Below, piece after piece: positions 26,517-35,313 of a stretch of 64,000 bases of DNA (position 1 is the stretch's first letter; each line of letters begins with the position of its first letter). The notes below the pieces were generated by a model. That model saw only the letters and a program-made list of their open reading frames with translations, was not told the DNA's origin and did not search any database. This DNA is from Enterococcus timonensis (GTDB taxonomy: Bacteria; Bacillota; Bacilli; Lactobacillales; Enterococcaceae): contig NZ_FNVY01000004.1 of assembly GCF_900104595.1 (NCBI RefSeq), forward strand, positions 558,001-622,000, written 5' to 3'. The position numbers and the translations under genes were made by a program.

Positions 26517-27401
26517 ATGTTGATGAAAAAAATTGGTTTTATAGGTCTTGGCGTCATGGGTGGAGCAATTGTCACTCATTTGCTTCAAGCAGGTTTTGAA
26601 TTACATGTTTATAACCGGACGCAAGCTAAGATGCAACCTTATGTGGCACTTGGGGCGATTTCTGAAAATAGTCCGCAAGAAGTTGCAGCACATGCAGAAA
26701 TTATTTTTACAATGGTGGGTTTTCCCCAAGATGTTAAATACGTTTATTTTGGAGAAAATGGTATTTTTAAAAGTGATATTGCCGGAAAATATTTGGTAGA
26801 TCTGACGACGAGTACGCCAACGCTTGCTAAAGAAATTTTTCAAGAAGCAACACTACGCGGTGCTCACGCCATGGATGCGCCAGTTTCCGGCGGCGACTTA
26901 GGAGCTAAAAATGGGACGCTGACCATGATGGTGGGGGGAAATTTAGCAGATTTTGAAATATTGACGCCAATTTTTGAAATATTTACGAGTACTTTGAATT
27001 TGCAAGGACCTGCTGGAAGTGGTCAACATACAAAAATGGCCAATCAAATTATGATTGCCGGCACGATGACTGGACTGACGGAATTATTAGTTTATGCCTA
27101 TGCAGCTGGACTTGATCTTGAAAAAGTATTGGCAACAGTAGGTGGCGGTAGTGCAGCCAATTGGTCGTTAACTAATTATGCACCACGGATTTTGGCGCAA
27201 GATTTTACCCCTGGATTTTTTGTTAAACATTTTGTCAAAGATTTAAAAATCGCTTTAGATGAAGCGGAAAAAATGAATCTGCAATTGCCAGCAACGCAAC
27301 AAGCCTTGAAGATGTATGAAGAATTGGCAAAAGACTATCCTAATAGTGGCACGCAAAGTTTGATAAAACTTTTTTGGCCAGAGGGAACGCCAAAAAAATA
27401 A
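26517..27401 (+). CDS. NAD(P)-dependent beta-hydroxyacid dehydrogenase
   Basis: A 294-residue enzyme of the 3-hydroxyisobutyrate/tartronate-semialdehyde reductase family. It has an N-terminal GxGxMG dinucleotide site (IGFIGLGVMGGAIVTHLLQ), the substrate loop DAPVSGGDLGAKNGTLTMMV, and the catalytic Lys region GSGQHTKMANQIMIAG. The C-terminal helical domain has FFVKHFVKDLKIALDEA. It starts with ATG after AAGGAG, 11 bases downstream of the glycosyltransferase pair, and is probably co-transcribed. The true substrate cannot be read from the sequence. Confidence 0.88.
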   Translation: MLMKKIGFIGLGVMGGAIVTHLLQAGFELHVYNRTQAKMQPYVALGAISENSPQEVAAHAEIIFTMVGFPQDVKYVYFGENGIFKSDIAGKYLVDLTTSTPTLAKEIFQEATLRGAHAMDAPVSGGDLGAKNGTLTMMVGGNLADFEILTPIFEIFTSTLNLQGPAGSGQHTKMANQIMIAGTMTGLTELLVYAYAAGLDLEKVLATVGGGSAANWSLTNYAPRILAQDFTPGFFVKHFVKDLKIALDEAEKMNLQLPATQQALKMYEELAKDYPNSGTQSLIKLFWPEGTPKK

Positions 27402-27492
27402 TTTAAAAATTACTTTTTTTTACTGCAATCTCGGTTTCTTTTTGATACAATGAACAAGTAGAAAAGCAGATGAAATAAAGGGGGCAAGAGCC

Positions 27493-27723
27493 ATGCATTC
27501 ACAACTAGTGGCCATCATTAAACGATTAGAAGCCATGACTGAATCAAACGATGGAGACCAACAAGTCCGCCGTTTTGAAAAAGAAGGCGTTGAAAAATGT
27601 GTCGTAACTTATGATAAAGCAACGGCTACATTTGAACTATTGGAATCTTCTACTAATCAAAGTTATCAATTTGACAACATTGACTTGGTGGCAATCGAAA
27701 TTTATGATTTAATCTCTGAATAA
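27493..27723 (+). CDS. YkuJ-like protein (DUF1797)
   Basis: A 76-residue protein (MHSQLVAIIKRLEAMTESND at the start; TYDKATATFELLESSTNQSY later) matching the small YkuJ/DUF1797 family of Bacilli. Function unknown. ATG 27493 lies after AAAGGGGGC. It is a single gene followed by a terminator. Confidence 0.78.
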   Translation: MHSQLVAIIKRLEAMTESNDGDQQVRRFEKEGVEKCVVTYDKATATFELLESSTNQSYQFDNIDLVAIEIYDLISE

Positions 27724-27775
27724 AAAAAATACGTTAAAGAATTTACTAAGGTGAATTTTTTGACGTATTTTTTTA
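27722..27775 (+). terminator. Terminator after the ykuJ-like gene
   Basis: AAATACGT pairs with ACGTATTT across an imperfect inner stem (AATT/AATT) and is followed by T. Confidence 0.75.
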
Positions 27776-27852
27776 TGCATTGGGCTTTCTCTATGTTAGA
27801 ATTAAATTAGAGAATAATGATAAAATATTTTTTAATGAAAGAAGGTGCCCAG

Positions 27853-28810
27853 ATGGTGGAGATTCCATTTCCTTTAAAACGAGAACGTTATTTAGATTTA
27901 GGCCAAGAAGCGATGAATAGCGGAAAAATCCAGCAAGCGAGTGATTATTTTAAAGAAGCCTATGCTTGTCAAAAAGATTTCCCGCTCAATTTTTTATTGG
28001 TATCCACGTTACTAGAATTAAAAAAATGTGACGAAGCCTTAGCGGTGGCCGAAGAATTTTTACCCGATTATGAGAAACATCTCGACTTTTTGGGCCTTTA
28101 TTTGCAATGCCTATTAGAAACGGAAAATTTCCGGCGCCCATCAAATAGTCAACCAAAAACTATTAAGCACCTCAGGCATTCAGCAAAAAAAAATTATGGC
28201 TTATAAACAAGTAGTCCAACAAAAAGAATTAATGCATCAACAGCTCACCCAAGAAGCTCAAGCAAAGTTAAAAGAAAAATTAGCGCAATTGCCAAGTGTA
28301 AGTCCAGTCCAACAATTAGCGGCGGTTAAAGATTGTATTGCGTTAAATCAAGATGATTTTCTAGAAGTCAGCAAACAATTGTTGATAGATCCAAAAGTTC
28401 ATTACTTAGTGAAAGCTTTATTATTAGAAGAAGTAGCTAGTTTACAAGGTGTCGGGACGGTGAAAATTTTATATCGCAATCAAAATATGCGCCAAGTTTC
28501 TTTAAATAAAATTCGTTCCATTCCAGAATCGCCACTTTTTGAACGACTACAAACAATTTTAGAAGTAAAGTTGCGGCATAAAGATCCTATTTTGCAGATG
28601 AATTTGCTGGAAGAAATGCGTTTATCTTATGCGTTACTTTATCCATTTAACCAGGAATATATTACTGACCCCCAAGCTTGGGTGGACGCGCTGATTTACC
28701 AATACAATCCTGAATATGTTAGCTGTCAAAATAATTTGCAAAATATACTCCAACTCGTCGCCATCCAAGAAGAACTAAAACACGACCTAAACCAATTCCA
28801 ACCGATATAG
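27853..28810 (+). pseudogene. TPR-repeat protein gene with a frameshift
   Basis: Two overlapping ORFs form one broken gene. Frame 1 (27853-28206) encodes a TPR-like N-terminus (YLDLGQEAMNSGKIQQASDY and NFLLVSTLLELKKCDEALAV). It then drifts into low-complexity sequence. Frame 2 is open from about 28140 to 28810 and continues the protein (HQIVNQKLLSTSGIQQKKIM, then VQQLAAVKDCIALNQDDF). One extra C in the run 28137-28139 explains the shift: with CC instead of CCC the reading joins smoothly. Start ATG 27853 follows GAAGGTG. It may be a real inactivation, a sequencing error, or less likely recoding. Confidence 0.75.
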
Positions 28811-28811
28811 A

Positions 28812-29289
28812 GGTTCACTTTTCTGCGCTCTGCAGTGTAGAGAATTAGGAAAATAAATAGAAATCCCGGTTTTGGATTTCAAATTATTTTATCTATTCTC
28901 CTAACTGCAGCAAAAAAGTGACCGTCCAAAAAAGGTTCACTTTTAGGTGTTCAGTCGCGTAGAGAATTAGGAAAAAGAGTTTAAATCCCGGTTTTGGATT
29001 TGAAGTCTTTTTATCTATTCACCTAGCGATTGCCTAAAAGTGACCGTCCAAAAAAGGTTCACTTTTCTGCGTTCTGCAGTGCAGAGAATTAGGAAAATAA
29101 ATAGAAATCCCGGTTTTGGATTTGAAGTCATTTCATCTATTCTTCTAACAACGGCGTCAAAGTGACCGTCCAAAAAAGGTTCACTTTGACGCGTTTAGTT
29201 GTGTAAAGAATTAGGGAAATGACAAAAAATCCCGCATTTGGATTTGAAGTCATTTCATCTATTCTTCTAACAACGGCGTCAAAGTGACC
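28812..29289. repeat. Array A: four 112-bp long-hairpin repeats with an exact 122-bp period
   Basis: Copies lie at 28812-28923, 28934-29045, 29056-29167 and 29178-29289. Each begins GGTTCACTTT and ends AAGTGACC, so its ends are complementary. At the centre is an AAATCC/GGATTT hairpin (with CGGTTTT between in copies 1-3). Flanking inner arms AGAATTAGG and CTATTC(T/A)(C/T)CTAA are also complementary. Variable outer parts usually stay paired within a copy, such as TTTTAGG with CCTAAAA in copy 2 and TTTGACGC with GCGTCAAA in copy 4. A 10-bp linker (GTCCAAAAAA) joins copies. A fifth, truncated 5' arm follows at about 29297. Confidence 0.9.
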
Positions 29290-29315
29290 GTCCATAACGT
29301 TCACGCAAACGCCTT

Positions 29316-29356
29316 TAGAAATCCTGACAAAAATAATTTGTCGGGATTTTTTTTGG
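29316..29356 (+). terminator. Terminator at the end of array A
   Basis: AAATCCTGACAAA pairs with TTTGTCGGGATTT, followed by a T run. It closes the repeat array before the tig promoter region. Confidence 0.85.
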
Positions 29357-29455
29357 CAAAAGGCACTCTACTGTTTACAAAACCGTGCCTTTCGTGTACT
29401 ATTTAAAGGTATGTAAAACCGTCTCACATTGAGATTACGACACGGAGGGAAACAA

Positions 29456-30739
29456 ATGACAGCGAAGTGGGAAAAAACCGCCACTAACGAAGGCATTTTA
29501 ACATTTACAATTGAACAAGAAAAAATCCAAGCCGGACTTTCTAAAGCTTTTAATAAAGTGAAGAAAAACTTGAACGTACCGGGCTTTAGAAAAGGGAAAG
29601 TTTCACGGCAAGTTTTTGACCGGATGTACGGGGAAGCTTCATTATATGAAGATACCTTAAATGATCTATTGCCTGAAGCCTACTCAAAAGCTTTGGAAGA
29701 AACAGCTATTGAACCAGTTGCTCAACCAAAAATTGATGTAGAAAAAATGGAAAAAGGTGAAGCTTGGGTAATTAAAGCCAACGTCACTGTGAAACCAGAA
29801 GTAAAATTAGGCCAATATAAAGATTTAGTTGTTCCTAAACAAAATCGTGAAGTGACTGAAGAAGACGTTAACGATCGTTTGACTCAAGAACAAAATAAAT
29901 TAGCTGAATTAACTTTAAAAGAAACACCTGCTGAAAATGGCGACACTGTTGTCATCGACTATGAAGGATTTAAAGATGGTGTTGCTTTTGAAGGCGGCAA
30001 AGGTGAAAATCATTCCTTAGAATTAGGATCTAATTCCTTTATTCCAGGTTTTGAAGAACAATTAGTTGGTCATGCAGCCGATGAAGAGGTGGAAGTGAAA
30101 GTTACTTTCCCTGAAGATTACCAAGCTGAAGATTTAGCTGGTGCCGAAGCTGTATTCAACGTGAAAATTCATGAAGTTAAAACAAAAGAACTTCCTGCTT
30201 TAGATGATGAATTTGCTAAAGATGTTGATGAAGAAGTTGAAACTCTTGCTCAATTGAAAGAAAAAATTCAAGCTGAATTAGTAGAAAATCGCACCCAACA
30301 AGCCGACGATGCTAAAGATGAAGCAGCAATTAAACAAGCGGTTGAAAATGCAGAAATCGTTGAATTACCTCATGAAATGGTTCATGAAGAAGTTCACCGT
30401 GCTATGGAAGAATTCTTAGGCAATATGCAACGTCAAGGAATCGCTCCAGAAATGTATTACCAATTAACAGGTACTACTGAAGATGATTTGCATCATCAAT
30501 TTGAAGGCGACGCTGAAGTGCGCACCAAAACGAATTTAGTAGTCGAAGAAATTGCTAAAGCTGAAAAATTAGAAGCATCTGATGAAGATGTGGAAAATGA
30601 AATCAAAGAATTAGCTGGCCAATACAATATGGATGAAGCGCAAGTCCGCAAAGTCTTGACTCCTTCTATGTTAAAACATGACATCGTTATGAAAAAAGCG
30701 GTTGAACTTATTACTGAAACAGCTAAAGAAGAAGCATAA
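29456..30739 (+). CDS. tig: Trigger factor
   Basis: A 427-residue ribosome-bound chaperone and prolyl isomerase. The N-terminal ribosome-docking signature is [10 protein letters not shown] at ~residues 38-47. The FKBP-type PPIase domain lies around 150-250 ([26 protein letters not shown]). The C-terminal helical chaperone domain follows. I choose ATG 29456 (MTAKWEKT), nine bases after GGAGGG, over an earlier in-frame codon. The gene precedes clpX, as in many Firmicutes. Confidence 0.97.
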   Translation: MTAKWEKTATNEGILTFTIEQEKIQAGLSKAFNKVKKNLNVPGFRKGKVSRQVFDRMYGEASLYEDTLNDLLPEAYSKALEETAIEPVAQPKIDVEKMEKGEAWVIKANVTVKPEVKLGQYKDLVVPKQNREVTEEDVNDRLTQEQNKLAELTLKETPAENGDTVVIDYEGFKDGVAFEGGKGENHSLELGSNSFIPGFEEQLVGHAADEEVEVKVTFPEDYQAEDLAGAEAVFNVKIHEVKTKELPALDDEFAKDVDEEVETLAQLKEKIQAELVENRTQQADDAKDEAAIKQAVENAEIVELPHEMVHEEVHRAMEEFLGNMQRQGIAPEMYYQLTGTTEDDLHHQFEGDAEVRTKTNLVVEEIAKAEKLEASDEDVENEIKELAGQYNMDEAQVRKVLTPSMLKHDIVMKKAVELITETAKEEA

Positions 30740-30784
30740 AAAAGATTAGATTAATCTTCTGTTTTGAAAAATTTTAAATGCTCA

Positions 30785-30832
30785 AAAAAATGGATAAGAA
30801 AAGTCATTTCGACTTTTCCTATCCATTTTTCG
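30785..30832 (+). terminator. tig terminator
   Basis: AATGGATA..AAAGTC pairs with GACTTTTCCTATCCATT and is followed by T. Confidence 0.88.
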
Positions 30833-30937
30833 TTTCTTTTACAATGTCAAACTAGGCCAAAAGCTTTATATTTGCCCATACTTATGCTATGATACAAATT
30901 GACTTTGAATGTCAAAAACAAAAAAGGGGTGTATCCT

Positions 30938-32185
30938 ATGTACGATGGAAATAGCACGAATGGCGCGGTTCGCTGTTCATTTTGTGGAAAATCCCAAGAA
31001 GAAGTACGCAAGATCGTCGCCGGCCCCGGCGTATATATTTGTAATGAATGTATTGATTTGTGTAAAGAAATTATCGATGAAGAATTCCAAGAAGAAGCGA
31101 TTCGTGAATTTACCGATGTGCCAAAACCATTAGAAATTTTAAAAGTATTGAACGATTATGTTGTGGGGCAAGATCAAGCCAAAAAAACTTTGGCCGTAGC
31201 GGTTTATAATCACTACAAACGGATCAATCAGATGGCTGTGGAAACTGACGAAGTGGAACTGGCCAAAAGTAATATTTGTTTGATTGGACCAACAGGCTCT
31301 GGGAAAACTTTTCTCGCTCAAACGCTAGCCAAAACATTAAATGTCCCATTTGCCATTGCTGATGCGACTAGTTTAACTGAAGCAGGTTATGTAGGGGAAG
31401 ATGTTGAAAATATTTTGCTGAAATTACTGCAAGCGGCTGACTTTAACGTGGAAGCTGCTGAACGGGGCATTATTTATATTGATGAAATCGATAAAATTGC
31501 CAAAAAATCAGAAAATGTTTCAATTACCCGTGATGTTTCTGGTGAAGGTGTCCAACAAGCATTGCTGAAAATTCTTGAAGGAACGACCGCTTCCGTGCCA
31601 CCACAAGGCGGGCGCAAACATCCGCATCAAGAATTTATCCAAATCAACACTGGCAATATTTTATTTATCGTAGGTGGTGCCTTTGATGGGATCGAAACGA
31701 TTGTTAAAAATCGCCTCGGTGAAAAAGTAATCGGTTTTGGATCAAATAATAAAAAAGTCGACGAAGAAAAATCGGTGATGCAACAAATTATTCCAGAAGA
31801 CTTACTTAAATTTGGTTTGATTCCTGAATTTATTGGTCGCTTGCCGGTTATGGCAGCTTTGGAAAAATTAACCAATGAAGATTTGGTTCGGATTTTAACT
31901 GAGCCGAAAAATGCTTTAGTCAAACAATATCAAAAATTATTATCACTTGATGATACGGAATTGGTCTTTGAAGATGATGCTTTAAAAGCCATCGCCGCTA
32001 AAGCCATCGCTAGAAATACTGGCGCTCGGGGATTGCGTTCCATTATTGAAGACATTACGATGGATATTATGTTTGAAATTCCAAGTAATCCTGAAATTAG
32101 TAAAGTGATTATTACCAAAGCCGCGGCTGAAAAAACGGATCAACCGACAATTATCTTAAAAGATGATGAAAAGATGGCCGGCTAA
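30938..32185 (+). CDS. clpX: ATP-dependent Clp protease ATPase subunit ClpX
   Basis: A 415-residue unfoldase partner of ClpP. The N-terminal zinc domain is [10 protein letters not shown] with [10 protein letters not shown]. The AAA core has Walker A GPTGSGKT, Walker [12 protein letters not shown] and the RKHPHQEF region near the pore loop. Start ATG 30938 (MYDGNSTNG) follows AAAGGGGTG; the 13 residues upstream in frame do not belong to the family. It is transcribed alone, with a terminator after it. Confidence 0.98.
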   Translation: MYDGNSTNGAVRCSFCGKSQEEVRKIVAGPGVYICNECIDLCKEIIDEEFQEEAIREFTDVPKPLEILKVLNDYVVGQDQAKKTLAVAVYNHYKRINQMAVETDEVELAKSNICLIGPTGSGKTFLAQTLAKTLNVPFAIADATSLTEAGYVGEDVENILLKLLQAADFNVEAAERGIIYIDEIDKIAKKSENVSITRDVSGEGVQQALLKILEGTTASVPPQGGRKHPHQEFIQINTGNILFIVGGAFDGIETIVKNRLGEKVIGFGSNNKKVDEEKSVMQQIIPEDLLKFGLIPEFIGRLPVMAALEKLTNEDLVRILTEPKNALVKQYQKLLSLDDTELVFEDDALKAIAAKAIARNTGARGLRSIIEDITMDIMFEIPSNPEISKVIITKAAAEKTDQPTIILKDDEKMAG

Positions 32186-32228
32186 ACATTTTTTCTAGCC
32201 AAAACAGCAATAAAATAGTAAATAAAAG

Positions 32229-32266
32229 CGAAAGCAGCTAAGTCACTTAGGGCTTTCGTTTTTTTG
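32229..32266 (+). terminator. clpX terminator
   Basis: CGAAAGC..CTAAG pairs with CTTAG..GCTTTCG (loop TCA), followed by seven T. Confidence 0.88.
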
Positions 32267-32283
32267 TGAATGGAGGTTTTTTT

Positions 32284-32871
32284 TTGGATGTACATCAAGC
32301 AAAAATTGTTATCTCGGCCGTGAGACCTAATCAATATCCAGCAGATGGATTGGAAGAAATTGCTTTAGCGGGACGCTCTAATGTGGGGAAATCTAGCTTT
32401 ATCAATACGTTGATCAAACGACGGAATTTGGCTCGGACTTCAAGTAAACCAGGGAAGACGCAGACGCTTAATTTTTATTTGATTGAAGAGAAATTTTATT
32501 TTGTCGACGTTCCCGGGTATGGTTATGCCAAAGTTTCCAAAACAGAGCGGGCTAAATGGGGCCAGATGATTGAAGAATATATGACTGACCGCCAAAAATT
32601 AAAAGCAGTAGTCGTTGTGGTTGATTTTCGCCACGAACCAACTATTGATGATAAACAAATGGTGGAATTTCTAAAATATTACCAATTGCCGATTGTGATT
32701 GTGGCTACCAAAGTGGATAAAATAACGCGCGGACGCCGCGATGGACAAAAACAAATGATTCGTAAAGCTCTTCAGTTAGATAAGGAAGATCCTATGGTGT
32801 TATTTTCCGCCGTGGACAAAACCGGATTTGATGAAGCTTGGGAAGTATTAGAAAGTTATTTAGAACTTTAA
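32284..32871 (+). CDS. engB: Ribosome biogenesis GTP-binding protein EngB/YsxC
   Basis: A 195-residue GTPase needed for 50S subunit assembly. G1 is [11 protein letters not shown], then the switch I region [15 protein letters not shown]3 DVPGYGYA and G4 TKVD. I choose TTG 32284 (DVHQAK follows), six bases after GGAGG. An in-frame GTG at 32266 lies before that ribosome binding site. Closely follows the clpX terminator. Confidence 0.95.
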   Translation: MDVHQAKIVISAVRPNQYPADGLEEIALAGRSNVGKSSFINTLIKRRNLARTSSKPGKTQTLNFYLIEEKFYFVDVPGYGYAKVSKTERAKWGQMIEEYMTDRQKLKAVVVVVDFRHEPTIDDKQMVEFLKYYQLPIVIVATKVDKITRGRRDGQKQMIRKALQLDKEDPMVLFSAVDKTGFDEAWEVLESYLEL

Positions 32872-32880
32872 AAGTAAAAA

Positions 32881-32925
32881 GAAAAGACAAACACGAAGTC
32901 GCGGGACTTTAGTGTTTGTCTTTTT
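32881..32925. terminator. Bidirectional terminator
   Basis: AAAAGACAAACAC pairs with GTGTTTGTCTTTT. It serves engB and the convergent small gene. Confidence 0.88.
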
Positions 32926-32927
32926 GC

Positions 32928-33077
32928 TTATTTTTGTTCTTGTTTTTGTTTTTCGTCAAATTTTTCCATTGCTTTTTTTAATGCTTCGTCTTCTTTTTTT
33001 TCAGGGACGGCATCAACACGTGCGAATTCTTCAAACATCCGATCTAGATTATTTTCCCGTTCAAATTTTACAGCCAT
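32928..33077 (-). CDS. Small SPJ_0845-like protein
   Basis: A 49-residue protein (MAVKFERENNLDRMFEEFAR at the start, then a Lys/Glu/Gln-rich tail). It resembles the short SPJ_0845-type proteins of Lactobacillales, whose function is unknown. GAGGCG precedes the ATG at a normal distance, and a terminator follows. It is expressed convergently to engB. Confidence 0.7.
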   Translation of the reverse strand: MAVKFERENNLDRMFEEFARVDAVPEKKEDEALKKAMEKFDEKQKQEQK

Positions 33078-33318
33078 AATTTTCGCCTCTTTCTGTATTT
33101 TTAAATTTCTCTAGTTTTAGTAGTATTACTTGCCGAAGTTCGGCTAACATTTTTTAGATTGCCTGGTGAACTGTTTTTTAAATCTGTTTTTTACAGCTCA
33201 TTATTTTGCTAGTTCTTCGTATATTATCGACGAATTTCATCAGAAAGTAAAGTCAATGATTGTCGCAGATGGGTGAGATTTGGTATAATTAGATTAAGAT
33301 GAGAGAGAAGGTGAAGTC

Positions 33319-34650
33319 ATGGCTCCTAAAAGAATTATCATGTGTCACACCGTTTGGGCCGATAAATTAACGCAAAGGGCCGAAGTTATTTTTGATGCGG
33401 CTACTTTGTTGCGACTATTAGGAGGAGAACTTTGGACCGTCTCACCTGAAATAAATAGTGAAAAGGACCAACCATGCAATCTTTTAGCAAATATAAAAGA
33501 AAACTTAGCAGATGAAAAAAATTATTTTTCCTTTGTGGCGCCCGGTTGTCAGTTAACAATTGAAATCAAGCTGCAGCAAGTCGAATTGCAGTTTTTAATG
33601 ATTGCTGAGTTATTTGAAAAATACCAAGCGTTAATTATTGACTATGCCGATAGATTACAAAAAGAGCGGGGCATTTTTGGCGTCGTGCGAGCGGAAACGG
33701 AATATTTGCAACACAATGAGCGGGACCTGGGTAAGCGCTTAGCAATCAATACGCCAGCAGAAATTGCTGAATTACCGAAGCGACTCAATCAAAAGCGTCA
33801 AGAAGTAGTAGATGTCCAGAAATTTTCTGGTTATGACTTTTTTATTGAAGGATTTCTTTTCACTTCTTGTTGGTTAATGTATGTCTCAAAAAGTTATGAA
33901 AATATTGTACCGCGGGAGATTTTTTTAGAAGCGCAACAAGTGGATGAAATTATTTTTTTCAAAGACAGTCCGCAAAAAATAATTCGCACTAAACTTTTTA
34001 ATGATCCATTTTCTTGGGATCATCCAGCCAATCGCGCGTTCCAAACTTTATATGCTCAGCAAATTGGCATCCAATATTTATCAGTGGAAAATGGTGTCGG
34101 GATGTTGACGGAACCAAGAGTGGAATACGTTCGGCGGCCGAATTTTTTTCAGTCGATGCAATATTTCGACAAAAATTTCCAACCGGCCAAAAAATCAGCG
34201 GCGCATTATTTTTTATCCCGAACAATGAATTATCAAACGGGAGAAAAGACTGCCCATTTGATTGAAGGCCAGCTCAATGTCAAAGCCTATTTCCCTTTTG
34301 TTGATGAGCGGAAGTCTTCTTTAGTGAATTACCAAGTCATTCAGCCGGAAAAAACCCTTGATCAAGGGATTAGCGGTATTAGTTATTATATTAATCTTCA
34401 TTTTAATTTGGAGTTGGTGAAAGATTATCACCACTATCAAAAAGTGTTGATGATTTTTGTCCCCAAGTATTATTTGGATAAATTACCAACGGAGGAGATT
34501 GCCGCCCAATTTCCAGAAGTTAAAATTAAAAAACGGCGCCACAAAACATATACTAGTTTGAACTTAAAAAAAAGCGACCAAGAATTATCCGTCCTTTTTG
34601 CAGCAGTAGAAGAATTTTCTCATTTTAAAGCATTTAAAAAGGAGCTGTGA
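33319..34650 (+). CDS. Hypothetical protein, 443 residues
   Basis: A long protein starting MAPKRIIMCHTVWADKLTQR after AGAGAAGGTG, with a TATAAT box about 35 bp upstream. No signal peptide or membrane segment is evident and I recognise no family. Scattered aromatic and basic residues and a Lys-rich segment near the end (KIKKRRHK) are visible. It is a single-gene unit: an 11-bp perfect hairpin overlaps its stop codon. Its length and clean codon use argue for a real gene. Confidence 0.75.
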   Translation: MAPKRIIMCHTVWADKLTQRAEVIFDAATLLRLLGGELWTVSPEINSEKDQPCNLLANIKENLADEKNYFSFVAPGCQLTIEIKLQQVELQFLMIAELFEKYQALIIDYADRLQKERGIFGVVRAETEYLQHNERDLGKRLAINTPAEIAELPKRLNQKRQEVVDVQKFSGYDFFIEGFLFTSCWLMYVSKSYENIVPREIFLEAQQVDEIIFFKDSPQKIIRTKLFNDPFSWDHPANRAFQTLYAQQIGIQYLSVENGVGMLTEPRVEYVRRPNFFQSMQYFDKNFQPAKKSAAHYFLSRTMNYQTGEKTAHLIEGQLNVKAYFPFVDERKSSLVNYQVIQPEKTLDQGISGISYYINLHFNLELVKDYHHYQKVLMIFVPKYYLDKLPTEEIAAQFPEVKIKKRRHKTYTSLNLKKSDQELSVLFAAVEEFSHFKAFKKEL

Positions 34651-34672
34651 CAAGATTAAGTCACAGCTCCTT
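34641..34672. terminator. Strong hairpin overlapping a stop codon
   Basis: GGAGCTGTGAC (34641-34651) and its perfect complement (34660-34670) enclose an 8-nt loop. The stop codon TGA of the upstream gene lies inside the stem. The T tract is poor on both sides, so it may act as a terminator or as an mRNA 3' end stabiliser between convergent genes. Confidence 0.65.
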
Positions 34673-34686
34673 AATAATATTTAAAT

Positions 34687-35175
34687 TTAAACCACTTGAA
34701 AATCGGGATTTGATTTTTGCGGCTGCGGGTCGTCAATAACTAACGTCAATTCATCAACGAAAGTCAAAGTTAAATCGGTATAGGTCAAAATAGCGTCCAA
34801 AAGATGCATGGTATCATAAGTTTCATGAAGCATTTCAATTCGCTCGGGGGTAAATTCTTCTATCGGTTCAGCGGAAAATTCGGCAATCAATTGTTCTTTA
34901 AAAGAAAACGGATCGTCTTTCATATCTTCTACTAGTTGATCAAAATCAGCTTTGTTCATTTTTAAAACAAAATTAGTAGCCGTAGCTTCCACCATCTGAT
35001 GATCGCTATCAGAAAACTCCTGATTTTTGCGATTCCAAGTAAAACTAGTTCCTTCTAAACTAAAAGTCACATCGGCATTAGCCAGCTGGTCATTATTTTT
35101 CAAGCCGTGTTCTAACATTTCAATTAGAAAACCGACGCCCCATTTAAAGCGAAAACTTGTTTCGTAATAGTCCAT
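34687..35175 (-). CDS. Hypothetical acidic protein, 162 residues
   Basis: A soluble acidic protein (MDYYETSFRFKWGVGFLIEM at the start), starting with ATG after AAGGAGTG. No family or motif is recognised. It is convergent with the 33319 gene and divergent from the MATE transporter gene, and probably has its own promoter. Confidence 0.7.
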   Translation of the reverse strand: MDYYETSFRFKWGVGFLIEMLEHGLKNNDQLANADVTFSLEGTSFTWNRKNQEFSDSDHQMVEATATNFVLKMNKADFDQLVEDMKDDPFSFKEQLIAEFSAEPIEEFTPERIEMLHETYDTMHLLDAILTYTDLTLTFVDELTLVIDDPQPQKSNPDFQVV

Positions 35176-35276
35176 TTCTTCACTCCTTTTTCTTTAATTA
35201 TGGACAACTTGAAAACATTTGTCTACTGAAAAATGATTTTGTCTTTTTTTCGTCGTCTTTTTTTTTCGTTCAATGG

Positions 35277-35282
35277 TATAAT
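35277..35282 (+). promoter_or_regulatory. -10 box of the MATE gene
   Basis: TATAAT 32 bp before GTG 35314. No good -35 is seen at the right distance, so this promoter may be weak or activated. It fixes the start of the MATE gene downstream. Confidence 0.55.
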
Positions 35283-35313
35283 TAGTTCAACAAGAGTGAA
35301 AGTAGGCAGTGAA

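Noticed and set aside
28812-29289. CRISPR array
   Set aside because: The repeating unit is 112 bp with long inner symmetry and a constant 10-bp linker, so there are no unique spacers, and no cas genes are nearby.
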